In this document: in pieces, positions 45,911 through 55,258 of the stretch
Numbering within the stretch: position 1 is the stretch's first letter
How the letters are laid out: every line of letters begins with the position of its first letter
Source of the DNA: Nilaparvata lugens
Lineage: Eukaryota > Arthropoda > Insecta > Hemiptera > Delphacidae
NCBI RefSeq assembly: GCF_014356525.2
Contig: NC_052508.1
Span: 47,223,858-47,287,857, forward strand
DNA: 64,000 nt
Direction of reading: 5' to 3'
Position numbers and translations under genes: made by a program
Notes under the pieces: generated by a model
The model's input: the letters and a program-made list of their open reading frames with translations, nothing else
Database searches by the model: none
Told to the model about the DNA's origin: nothing

Positions 45911-48857
45911 AGCATGAGAATCTCTACAATAGTAGAATGATAGCCAATGATCGATCACGGATAGGCACTAGAAGAATAGGAGGAAGATGACAGGAAAGCT
46001 CTGAATAAACAAGAGTATATCGAAATCTGTTATTCTAGGTGGGTTCCCGAAGTAACACCGAGTAATTAATATTACAAAAGATTCATTTTCTAAGAAAATC
46101 ATTCATTTTCTCCCGAACATCTATCTCATCCAAGAATTAGGAGAATATAGAAAGAAGTTTTAGTATTCGTAACTCAACCCCATAATAACTCAGCAACCAA
46201 GACCGGAAAAATGAGCTACTTTCAACCAACTGTGAAGAAATTAATAATTACCAACAGAATAAATAATTGATACACAGATCATGGCCGGTGTTAGGACTTC
46301 AGGTCCCCTCTGCCCTACAACCAGAATACAGTAAATTTTTTTTTGCTTTTTTTCCTATAAGTATTCAAATAAGAACAATGAATTTATTTAATAATAATGT
46401 TCTTTAATTGATGGCAGATAATCCGAGAAGTATGACTCAGTGTCTTTGTGAGTAAAATAAAATCGTTTGGGTGAGACCCATGTGAGTTGGAAGTAGCTGA
46501 ATACTGCATGAACATCAGACATGAGTAGCGCACAGCATCTGTTCCACCGCAACTAGTCAGCCCTTGCACCTTTTTTCCTTTTTCCTCATTATTATTTCTT
46601 CACCATTCCTTTCTTTCTGCTTTCCTTTCTTTCTTCGTGCTCCCGCCCCACAAACAGAAGCCGTTTCACGTGATGTTTCCTTATGGGGTGAAGTGTGGTG
46701 GATGTTGGTTGGAGGGGGGAAGTTCGTGTTGTCGGCCAGTTTATTACACTCCAACCCGGTGAGAGAATTTATTTAAACGCGCACTTAAACCTTTACCTCT
46801 TTCCTTTTCATCACCACTTTGGATTTCCTCCTATTCTTCATCTAGCTCCAGTGCTAGTACTACTACACTACTATTACTACTTCTTCTTCTTCTTCTTCTT
46901 CATATTTTCATATTGTGACGGCCTTGCTCCAGGGAGGGCATGGAGCACACAAAAATATGGATAATTATAAACTTGGAGTCATTAAACAAAAAACCAAAAT
47001 TATAATCATGAACCATGATTCTCTCAGCGTTTAATGCCCCACGTTGTGTCGGCATGTGTGACATTCTGCTCCAGTGATCCACTGATACATCAGCAACCAT
47101 CCACAACCTTCCACTCGATTAATTTCCCGACTTGTTTCACTGACCATATGAGGTCTACCAAAATACCAATGATAACGTGTCAAAGACGATATTAAGGTTT
47201 TTAGAAAGGAAACGAACTGGAAGATATGCTCAGTTATTTCAATATATTATAAAAACACAAGATTTGCGACAATTTTCAAGATAAGCAGATAGTAAATTAT
47301 AATTTTCAAGTGAATAGTGGTGATCAGTATAACGTGTTCTGGTTTAACAATACCAGACATGTACAATTTACAATTTAATAATTATTTATAAATCAAAAGG
47401 AAATGATAAGATAAAATGACATTTACAGGGTTGTGAGTTCTGCTTTGGAATAGCTTGATCGATAAACAGATTATAAATTAATTTAATTTAATGATGATTA
47501 TTATAATGTAGATTAACGTTGAATTTTTCCTGATTGCAATCTGGTCATGACCATTAATTTTCTCGAGAATTTATATCGCTTATGAATCGTAGATGGGGCC
47601 CCAATTTATTTACAAGAAGAATAACACACGTGACTCTGTTTTCCTTTTTCCTTGGTTCGCAAATAATTATTATTCTTCTGCCATGTGCTGGATTTTCTGG
47701 CCTCCAAGTAGAACGTGTTGCTGGTATATTACTCGGCGATTCATGTAGATTCAATCGGGTATTTTACGTTAATGATTATTTTTACAGACATAAGGAACTT
47801 TACAATTAACATTTAATTATAAAACACAAACAATTAAAAAACAATTTATGTAAAATTTTCCAACAAAATGCAAGTTTACTAGGAACGTGTGACTAGGGCA
47901 AGGTCAGTGCTAGAGAAGGAGTTTTCTTTCGCAAATTGAGCTTACAATTCTTTGAATCTCTCTGTTTCTAATTTGCATAAGACGTTATTTGTTTCTCATA
48001 TTGCTATTGATTGTAGCTGAGTGACGTAGTGCACACGTCATATTTTTATGAAAAATTGTTTCTTTGTTTACATTCAATTCCCTGACTTATAAGACAAATA
48101 CATTAAAACATAAATAAAATTCAATTCCAACAGTGTAGGTGAATTACAATAACAAATAAAATTATAACAATATAGATTTTGACATTCTGTGTTGCATCTC
48201 AACAATTCTAATTTTAGTATCCCTTTCTTTATCCTCCTGATTGGTTGATCATGCAAAGAGGAATAAATCTAGCAAGATCGCTTCTATTTAATATTTATTT
48301 GTTGATAATCCAAACAATAAATGTAATTAAATTAAATGATACCGCTCGTCAATGTAGACTTGCATACAAAGAGTATTTGTAACTTTTTTGTTGTTAATGT
48401 ACATCAACATAATATATCTTTTTTATAATTTGTTTTTTAAGGATAAACTCATTCATTGTGCTAATAATTTCGATTAACTTTTTATTATATAATCCTTTTT
48501 CTTTTTCTACACAATAACGAAAAATAATAATTCACAAATAATGGCATGCTATCACATTATAATACGCAGGCCTGATTGATCTTAACTCTATACTAGTGTT
48601 CTAAGCATTCAAACGTTTTAGGTTAGGTTTACCACAACATTTCCTTAACCTATAAATGCGATTTTAATATAATAATTTCATAATTGATAGAATGAATAAT
48701 ATAATAAGTAATATGAACTCTCAATTTATTTACTGGAAGAGACTGATTAACAATTACTGATAACAATTTGATATTGTTATCAAAAGCGGTAACGTTGTTA
48801 ATTATTTCATTCAGAGATAGTTTGATGCTTCTGCCTTGATTTTTCATGATATGATTT
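45911..48857. other. 2.9 kb without a recognised gene
   Basis: Includes a pyrimidine-rich stretch at 46565-46650 and a small (CTT)n run at 46878-46900. An isolated AGGTTAGGTT at 48620 is one copy of a telomere-like word and not an array. No protein is recognised in either strand. Confidence 0.4.
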
Positions 48858-49006
48858 AAAAACTAGTTTTTTAAGTGGCCAAGATAAAGGATCGTCACAA
48901 TATGTACAAGAGATTGTCAGTTTATACCGAATTGTATAAATTATAAGTATTTAGGAGTAACAGTTGAGTCATTTTCGTTGGGATATCCACATAACAAATT
49001 TTTGTA
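48858..49006 (+). pseudogene. LINE reverse transcriptase fragment (duplicate copy)
   Basis: Nearly identical to 49696-49846. It has lost two bases within the reading frame near 48965 (GTTGAGTC versus GTTGACAGTC), so only the end, HFRWDIHITNFCK, stays in frame. It corresponds to the RT thumb-side motif Y-L-G-V-x-x-D-x-x-x-x-W-x-x-H-I. It is cut at its right by the Harbinger-like terminus. Confidence 0.65.
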
Positions 49007-49695
49007 AAGCAGGGAAACCACTATGCCGTCACCGTCAGGTGCCGTCCGGCACCGACCGTCACCGTTGCGTACCGGCAACATTGCTTTGCATTGTTTTAAA
49101 CGAACGGCAACCCACTATACCCGTCCGTCACCAGTCACGACCGTGTGCGTCAGTCACCGTCGGCCACCATTGCTGTTTGGGGCATTCTTGCCGGATAGCC
49201 GGTCCGTTTTTATCATTCTTCCAGTCGACATTCAACTATCAGTGAAGTCACATCGCCAGAGTTTTGTTGTAGTGCGCCTTTGTTCTGTGAGCGATGAGTA
49301 CGGACGAAATTTTGATAGAGGCTATTAGGGAGTATCCCTTCCTGTATAATACTAGTGATAATAGTTATCACGACAACAGGAAGAAAGATAATGCTTGGCA
49401 GGAAATCTCAAAAAAGTTTGATACCATGTCAGGTAAGTTATTTACAAATATTATTCTGTAAGCGAAATTATGAAATCAAAGTTTTGCCCATTATTTTGAC
49501 AAATCACACGATGATGGGAAAGGGCTCAAATTAAAGGTCTTGATCCCAGGGACTCGGGAAAAGCCGCTCCTCAGAACCAATTACCTCACGGAAGTTACTG
49601 TGTTTCACTGGGAATTTCAGTAACTCGAGCAATTCGTAGAGCTTCTTTGGAGTCATGCGGAAATATAAAAAGAACTTAGCATGGTCTTTTTTCTT
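49007..49695 (+). mobile_element. PIF/Harbinger-like element, 5' part
   Basis: The left terminus AAGCAGGGAAACCACTATGC, then GTCACCGTCAGG, matches the left terminus of the short element at 49847 and is complementary to the right terminus at 50318-50372. It continues through a CG-rich subterminal region into a MADF-type exon (49294-49432) and about 260 bp of intron-like DNA, after which the 838-bp duplication starts again. No right terminus or transposase is present for this copy. The family assignment rests on the MADF exon plus terminal repeats and is an inference. Confidence 0.55.
49294..49432 (+). CDS. MADF/Myb-like protein, first exon only
   Basis: The ATG at 49294 opens 46 codons: MSTDEILIEAIREYPFLYN, then SYHD, RKKDNAWQEISKKF. 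This follows the MADF pattern (L-I-x-x-V/I-R-x-Y/H-P-x-L-Y/W, then Y-x-D/N, then A-W-x-E-I-A/S). The codons run into AG-GTAAGT, a consensus splice donor with GT at 49433-49434, so it is probably the first exon of a spliced gene whose later exons are lost here. MADF proteins bind DNA; PIF/Harbinger transposons carry a Myb/SANT/MADF-like second protein that helps target the transposase to the element ends. The position 280 bp inside the terminal repeat supports a transposon origin. A host MADF exon captured by the element is the alternative. Confidence 0.6.
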
Positions 49696-49846
49696 AAAAA
49701 CTAGTTTTTTAAGTGGCCAAGATAAAGGATCGTCACAATATGTACAAGAGATTGTCAGTTTATACCGAATTGTATAAATTATAAATATTTAGGAGTAACA
49801 GTTGACAGTCATTTTCGTTGGGATATCCACATAACAAATTTTTGTA
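49696..49846 (+). pseudogene. LINE reverse transcriptase, piece 1 (thumb side)
   Basis: The frame reads NYKYLGVTVDSHFRWDIHIT then NFCK, a clear match to the conserved YLGV...D...W..HI motif just after the RT palm in jockey/CR1-like LINEs. It is broken on the right by the 526-bp Harbinger-like derivative, and the same RT resumes at 50373. Upstream a TAA interrupts the frame, so the palm with its catalytic Asp residues is not seen. Confidence 0.75.
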
Positions 49847-50372
49847 AAGCAGGGAAACCATTATGCCGTCACCGTCAGGTGCCGTCCGGCACCGACCGTC
49901 ACCGTTGCGAACCGGCAACATTGCTTTGAATTGTTTTAAAACGAACGGCAACCCACTATAACCGTCCGTCACCAGCCACGACCGTGTCCGTCAGTCACCG
50001 TCGCCGCCATTGCTGTTTGGGGCATTCTTGCCGGATAGCCGGTCCGTTTTTTATCATTCTTCCAGTCGACATTCAACTATACCCGTCCGTCACCAGCCAC
50101 GACCGTGTCCGTCAGTCACCGTCGGCCGCCATTGCTGTTTGGGGCATTCTTGCCGGATAGCCGGTCCGTTTTTTATCATTCTTCCAGTCGACATTCAACT
50201 ATACCCGTCCGTCACCAGCCACGACCGTGTCCGTCAGTCACCGTCGGCCACCATAGCTAACCAGACGGGCACGTGGGTTATCGCCGGAAAAATGACGGCG
50301 AAGGCGGCGACTGACGGTGACGGTCGGTGCTGGACGGTGCCTGACGGTGACGGCATAGTGGGTTCCCTTCTT
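49847..50372 (+). mobile_element. Harbinger-like non-autonomous derivative, 526 bp
   Basis: Both termini are present. The left AAGCAGGGAAACCACTATGC and the right end (complement AAGAAGGGAACCCACTATGC) continue as matched inverted repeats for about 55 bp through GTCACCGTCAGG and GCACCGACCGTCACCGT. TA-rich bases abut both sides (GTA left, TATA right), compatible with the short TA-containing target duplications of PIF/Harbinger, but the exact duplication is ambiguous. There is no coding capacity. The interior is mostly the 122-bp tandem repeat. The interrupted LINE frame continues after it, confirming an insertion. Confidence 0.75.
49961..50255 (+). repeat. 122-bp tandem repeat inside the Harbinger derivative
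   Basis: The unit begins CCGTCCGTCACCAGCCACGA and recurs at 49961, 50082 and 50204 (periods 121 and 122 bp). Each unit contains GCCATTGCTGTTTGGGGCAT and CCGGATAGCCGGTCCG. The longer copy at 49007 has only one unit (from about 49117), so the array expanded in the short derivative. Confidence 0.85.
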
Positions 50373-50411
50373 TATAGACTCAAACAGGTATTGGCCAAAA
50401 TGTATTATTGA
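50373..50411 (+). pseudogene. LINE reverse transcriptase, piece 2
   Basis: RLKQVLAKMYY directly follows the Harbinger right terminus. It fits the helix that follows the W-x-x-H-I motif in the same RT, so it is the continuation of piece 1. A stop or the next inserted segment follows. Confidence 0.55.
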
Positions 50412-50462
50412 CCGAGCGAACTGAGGTCTAAGATTCAAATCGACGGTTTGGCATTTCTCTTA
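50403..50462 (-). repeat. Repeat core C, copy 2 (inverted)
   Basis: Reading the minus strand: TAAGAGAAATGCCAAACCGT, CGATTTGAATCTTAGACCTC and GTTCGCTCGGTCAATA. This matches 37560-37616 on the plus strand. As in copy 1, the AAGAG end adjoins an ACAT-type short repeat, here expanded to 0.9 kb. Confidence 0.6.
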
Positions 50463-51348
50463 ATGTTTAAATATTTGAATGTTTGAAAGTTTGAATGTTT
50501 AAATGTTCAAATGTTTAAATGTTTAAATGTTTAAATGTTTAAATGTTTAAATGTTTAAATGTTTAAATGTTTAAATGTTTAAATGTTTAAATGTTTAAAT
50601 GTTTAAATGTTTAAATGTTTAAATGTTTGAATGTTTAAATGTTTAAATGTTTAAATGTTTAAATGTTAAATGTTTAAATGTTAAATGTTTAAATGTTTAA
50701 ATGTTTAAATGTTAAATGTTTAAATGTTTAAATGTTTAAATGTTAAAATGTTTAAATGTTTAAATGTTGTAAATGTTTAAATGTTTAAATGTTTAAATGT
50801 TTGAATGTTAAATGTTTAAATGTTTAAATGTTAATGTTTAAATGTTTAAATGTTTAAATGTTTAAATGTTTAAATGTTAAATGTTTAAATGTTTAAATGT
50901 TAAATGTTTAAATGTTAAATGTTTAAATGTTTAAATGTTTAAAGTTTAAATGTTTAAATGTTTAAATGTTTAAATGTTTAAATGTTTAAATGTTTAAATG
51001 TTAAATGTTTAAATGTTTAAATGTTAAATGTTAAATGTTTAAAGTTTAATGTTTAAATGTGTAAATGTTTAAATGTTTAAATGTTTAAATGTTTAAATGT
51101 TTAAATGTTTAAATGTTAAATGTTTAAATGTTTAAATGTTTAAATGTTTAAATGTTGAAATGTTTAAATGTTTAAATGTTTAAATGTTTAAAGTTTAAAT
51201 GTTTAAATGTTTAAATGTTTAAATGTTTAAGTTTAAATGTTTAATGTTTAAATGTTTAAATGTTTAAATGTTTGAATGTTTGAATGTTTAATGTTTAAAT
51301 GTTTAAATGTTTAAATGTTTAAATGTTTAATGTTTAATTGTTTAAATG
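50455..51348 (+). repeat. 0.9-kb (AAATGTTT)n octanucleotide array
   Basis: About 110 units of AAATGTTT occur, with occasional 7-bp units (one T or A lost), ATTTG variants near the ends and rare single-base changes. The slippage-type length variants are scattered throughout. No frame is maintained. The array lies between repeat core C and an antisense LINE fragment. Confidence 0.95.
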
Positions 51349-51399
51349 TTTAATTCATTCACCTTCTTCCTTTACGATCCCCTCTCAGCCCCCTGATAG

Positions 51400-51690
51400 T
51401 TTTCAACACTTCTCTAGACTTTGAACTACCTTACATATTTTCGATTTAATAACACTTTAGTTCCCAAAATCTGTCTCAGATATGCCTTTCTATCTTCGGG
51501 ATCATGTGTTGTTAGCCATCTCTGATAAAACGTCTCCTTCTCCTTAATTGGTGACTAGATTTTCATCCCACCAATATGAGTTTTTGTATGATCCTTGCTT
51601 TCCACCTCTCCCACAGCTTCTAATGCTGCTTGATGCAACTCTCCCTTTATCTTCTTGTACATTTCCTCCACCTCTATGTATTATATTAAA
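51400..51690 (-). pseudogene. LINE fragment: endonuclease-RT linker
   Basis: The minus strand encodes MYKKIKGELHQAALEAVGEV, then in another frame YWWDENLV, then IKEKETFYQRWL and DPEDRKAYLRQI. The order A-A-x-E-x-x-G, then a W-W-D/N-E motif, then I-K-x-K and a Y-x-x-x-R-x-x-A/Y pattern matches the segment between endonuclease and RT in RTE/CR1-like LINEs. At least one frameshift (between WWDENL and IKEK) and one stop show it is dead. The downstream RT would fall in the octanucleotide array and is absent. Confidence 0.65.
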
Positions 51691-51714
51691 GATTTAATAC
51701 TCAATAAAGTGAAG

Positions 51715-51904
51715 AGGATGATGTATAGTCTATAGCCTTGGGAGAGTCTGTTATGAGATATGGATTGCAATGTTGGGGATTTGCTAGCAATGTTCATCTT
51801 AGGAGAATATCTTCGGTACAGAGGAAGATTTTACGTTTGGTCAGCAATTCTCAAGGAGTTATTTCATATCAGAACCTTTTGCATCGATGCAAGGTTTTAA
51901 ATAT
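51715..51904 (+). pseudogene. LINE reverse transcriptase, piece 3
   Basis: GESVMRYGLQCWGFASNVHL then VQRKILRLVSN and LLHRCKVLNI match the R/E-S-x-x-x-Y-G-x-x-x-W-G motif followed by the Q-R/K-x-x-R helix of LINE RT C-terminal regions. It is the expected continuation of pieces 1 and 2 and breaks off at ATAT 51901-51904, where the LTR element begins. Confidence 0.78.
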
Positions 51905-54295
51905 TGTCACGTGGTACTTTAGTACCATCAAATATTTTAAAATGAACCAATGAATTTTAATAGAATTATAAAATGGAAAGAAGGTTAGACCTGGTCAAAG
52001 GATCAATCAACTTAAATCGAATATTATTAGCGATTAGGAGTAATAGTATTATCAAAAACGATAAGAAAACATGTATAATTGTGATTCTATAACTATGAGA
52101 ACCCATTGGCAAGATTAAAAAATTATAAAGCGGCTTACTTATTATTGGCGGATTATAAAAATAAAAGTTTGCATGAACATTGAGGTTAGAATTATTTGTT
52201 TACATTTTGAAAAGAATTAGTCGATCTTGAATAAATCGATAATTATTAGAATCAATGCTGAGCGAATCAGCTGATCATTCGATCAACCAGTATAACAGGT
52301 TGAATTATATAAAATTTACTCACAAAGGATATATTATGTATACTAAAGGAAGTTGATGTGTAGAAATACGGACAACTATTTTATTGTATAAATATTTATT
52401 ATAATCTAAAAAGCACGAAAACCAAGAGTATACAAAACTCATATAAAAAACTAAATGTATTATCTATTAAAATCGTATGTTACGATTTATTTATGAAATT
52501 AATTCAAGATAAACACTCCATATATTTGTATAAAAACTTTTTATTTAATTTTTTCTATTATAAGAAAAAGAGGAAGCCCTGATTCCGAGGCGACCAATTG
52601 TATTGAGTTTATTAAATTGAAGACCAATCAGAGAGTAGCTTACAAAATTATTCTAGGAAGAGACAAATTTTTCTGAAAACCTCCTTCTTCTGGCTTAAGC
52701 TCTTGACCTGAGAGGACGCACATGGAGTTTAGGGTTCTTTCTTCCTTTTAAATTTCAAAATTACCAAGCCAAACCCTTTTTAAATGTGAAATATTTGTAT
52801 TAAATGTTAAATTATCTGTGAACTCAGTGTTGTTGAAGAGTTCGTAATCGTAATTGTTCCCATAAATATATCTTTAATTCGGAAAGAAATCTATAAGAAT
52901 CTGGACCACGCGCTAGCCCAGCAGAGACGAAAGGAGCCTGCCTAATTAATTATTGGAAATAATTAATTCAATCCACGAGACCGTCAAGAACTTCATTTAT
53001 GTGAGTGATAAGTCAAACGAGCTCGTTTTAGGTTTCTACGTATAGTGGGGAAATTATTTAAAAGCGCTATTAAAATTAACTTAAATCCAATAAGAGGTCA
53101 CAACGTGTTGAGTATTATCACATAGTTCATAAGAACATTTTATAAATTTATTTGATATATGTAGGAAGCTTACTTCCATGCACGGCCCGAACTCATATAA
53201 ATCCCTGAGATCTCATGTTTGATATTAATTTGTTAATTATTATTTTTGCTAATTGAGCAAAGTATATCATATCAAATCTATGAACCAAACAGGTTTATAT
53301 TTGTAGAATTTTGAATTGACTGGAAGTCTAAGCATCAGTATTGAATATAATGTGTTTATGAATTTGAAACTCACTACTGTGAAAGCTATTAAATCTTGTG
53401 ATAATTATTCAGATTTTAGAAAGAATTTATTTAAGAAAAATTATAGATATATCGAATATTTTATATACACTGTTTTATGGGAATATATTTTGTGTTTTAT
53501 GTCAGCATACAAAACCATAGAATTTTTTATTATATCCTAACTCATCTCGTGATATACAGTTTGAGCTGTTTTAGTACCAATAGATATTCAGCAGCATATA
53601 AAATTATTGAATCAAGTAATATTGATCTTATTATAAGCACTCAGTATTTATCATCCTTTGATGATAATCATATTAGTTTGCCAGAACAAGTATATTGAAA
53701 ATTATATTAATAAGGTTCCAGTTATATCATATAAGGATCCAGAGAGCTTCAAGAACTGGCGTTGTAAGTTCTAAGGAATTTTGGAAGGATAAATTGGTGA
53801 ATACCTGTATTCATGACGAGCGTTTTAAGAATCAACTAGAAACAACTATAGTTGGTCTTTATTATTCTCTAGTGGGTACATGGTTACTGATAATCAGTCA
53901 TCAAATATTCTTTTAATTTCCTCACTGGTATTCTTCAAGAACTTCATAGAAGCAGCGGTAAGAACTATTAATCACAGGTCATTGAACCTTATGGTGATTA
54001 CTTGTATTTGTAAAATCCATGTATCTACCACTGAGCTAGAGCTGAGGTTTGAACCCAGTAATTTTGCGAGCCGGACGGCCTTAATTTTTTGTGAATTTAT
54101 TCGCAAAAGAGGGAATTTAGCGACTGCTCTTATAAATCTCAAGAACATCGTATCAGCTGTAAAGGATTTGAAATTTACCACCTTATACAGTTATAGCTTC
54201 ATAACGTGGGGCTCTATCATAAGAGATAACCCTCCCAGGAGCACAACTTCACATAATGTCACCCAACCAGTGGGGCAAAGGTTTACCATTTCACA
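51905..54295 (+). mobile_element. Relic of the long-LTR element, internally deleted
   Basis: The first 2.3 kb is a diverged copy of the LTR seen at 15158 and 24642 (roughly nine in ten bases alike by eye; TGTCACGTGG start kept). After CTTCACA (ending 54253) it continues with TAATGTCACCCAACCAGTGG, the primer-site region, then about 20 bp ending TTTCACA at 54295. Flanking ATAT at 51901-51904 and 54296-54299 is a 4-bp target duplication. It therefore seems to be a whole insertion that kept the 5' LTR, the primer site and the last bases of the 3' LTR, and lost everything between. About 60 bp near 54182-54243 have no counterpart in the other LTRs. Confidence 0.75.
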
Positions 54296-54299
54296 ATAT

Positions 54300-54565
54300 A
54301 AAAGGTATATTTCTGTTTACTTTGATTTTAGAAAATTACTTCTGCAAAAAATATTTAGTTATGAAAGTTAATAGATATGATTGAAGGAATGAGAGGTATG
54401 TTGTACCATTTACTTCATATAATTTAGCCAGAAACACCTTGATGTACATTGTACTAAGAACTTGCAATGATTTACCCGATAATTGTACTGAGTTTGTTAA
54501 TATGCGCCTGTTGAAAAGAAATTTAAAGATTTGGTTGAATAATTACACTTTAGATATAACATAAT
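54300..54565 (+). pseudogene. LINE reverse transcriptase, piece 4 (C-terminus)
   Basis: After a poorly conserved lead-in with stops, the frame reads RNERYVVPFTSYNLARNTLM then TCNDLPDNCTEF and LLKRNLKIWL, ending at TAA about 54563. This is the LINE RT end pattern (N/T-R, then Y-x-V-P, then R-x-x-L-x-Y, then N-D/x-L-P, then F-K-x-x-L). It completes pieces 1-3. Confidence 0.75.
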
Positions 54566-54920
54566 GTAACTCATTATTAATGTATTGTCATGTTGTAATT
54601 CATTCTGTTCTATATTTTGTATGTAAATTCAGGTTGACTATATATTATAACACTTTTTAGATTTTTGAGAGCTGAGCCATCAATTAATCAATTAATATCA
54701 TGATAATTTTAACTGTTGAATAAATTCTGTAAGTAAATTTAACAGTGTAATAATCTGATAAGTAAATTCAACTGTTGATTGAAAATAAAGTTCACTGATA
54801 TATGTATATTTATATTTGAATTTACATGTTTTGTATAATAGTACCTTGTCAAGCAGCCTCTTTGAGGTTCGCGTAAGGTAGCTTATTTATTCAATAAACG
54901 TTTTTTCTATTCTATTCTAG
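54566..54920 (+). repeat. 3' untranslated region of the dissected LINE
   Basis: AT-rich tail after the RT stop, containing CCTTGTCAAGCAGCCTCTTT and ending TTCAATAAACGTTTTTTCTA with a TTCTA repeat (TTCTATTCTATTCTA). A poly(A)-signal word followed by a short tandem tail is a usual LINE 3' terminus. A TACTAC run follows. Confidence 0.55.
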
Positions 54921-55084
54921 TACTACTACCACAATTAACACTACTACCACGATTCTACTACTACTTCTATCAGTTTTTTTTGGTAGAGAGTTAGTGGGGA
55001 GGATATTTTTAATATTCTTTCCGAAGAATGGACATTGATATGTCCAAAGCTCCGCCAATTTATGTAGATGCTTAACAATATAAT

Positions 55085-55258
55085 TATTATATTACAAATT
55101 GCTTTTTCATATCATATCCAGTTCAATAATTATTTTCTTAGTCTATATTATGTAAATTCATCTATAATTTTGCTGTATTGTAAGCTATTTTATATAAGTG
55201 TATAAGCCAGTATATATTGTAATCTACATAAATAAAGTACTCAATCAATCAATCAATT
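55085..55258 (+). repeat. LINE 3' end with (TCAA)n tail
   Basis: AT-rich sequence ends CATAAATAAAGTACTCAATC followed by AATCAATCAATT. A poly(A)-signal-like AATAAA and a 4-bp tandem tail suggest a second, heavily 5'-truncated LINE insertion. No coding sequence remains. Confidence 0.4.

Noticed and set aside
48616..48632. Insect telomere repeat (TTAGG)n
   Set aside because: Only a single GGTTAGGTT word is present.
49961..50255. CRISPR-like direct repeats
   Set aside because: Units are contiguous 122-bp tandem copies without distinct spacers, inside a transposon of an animal genome.
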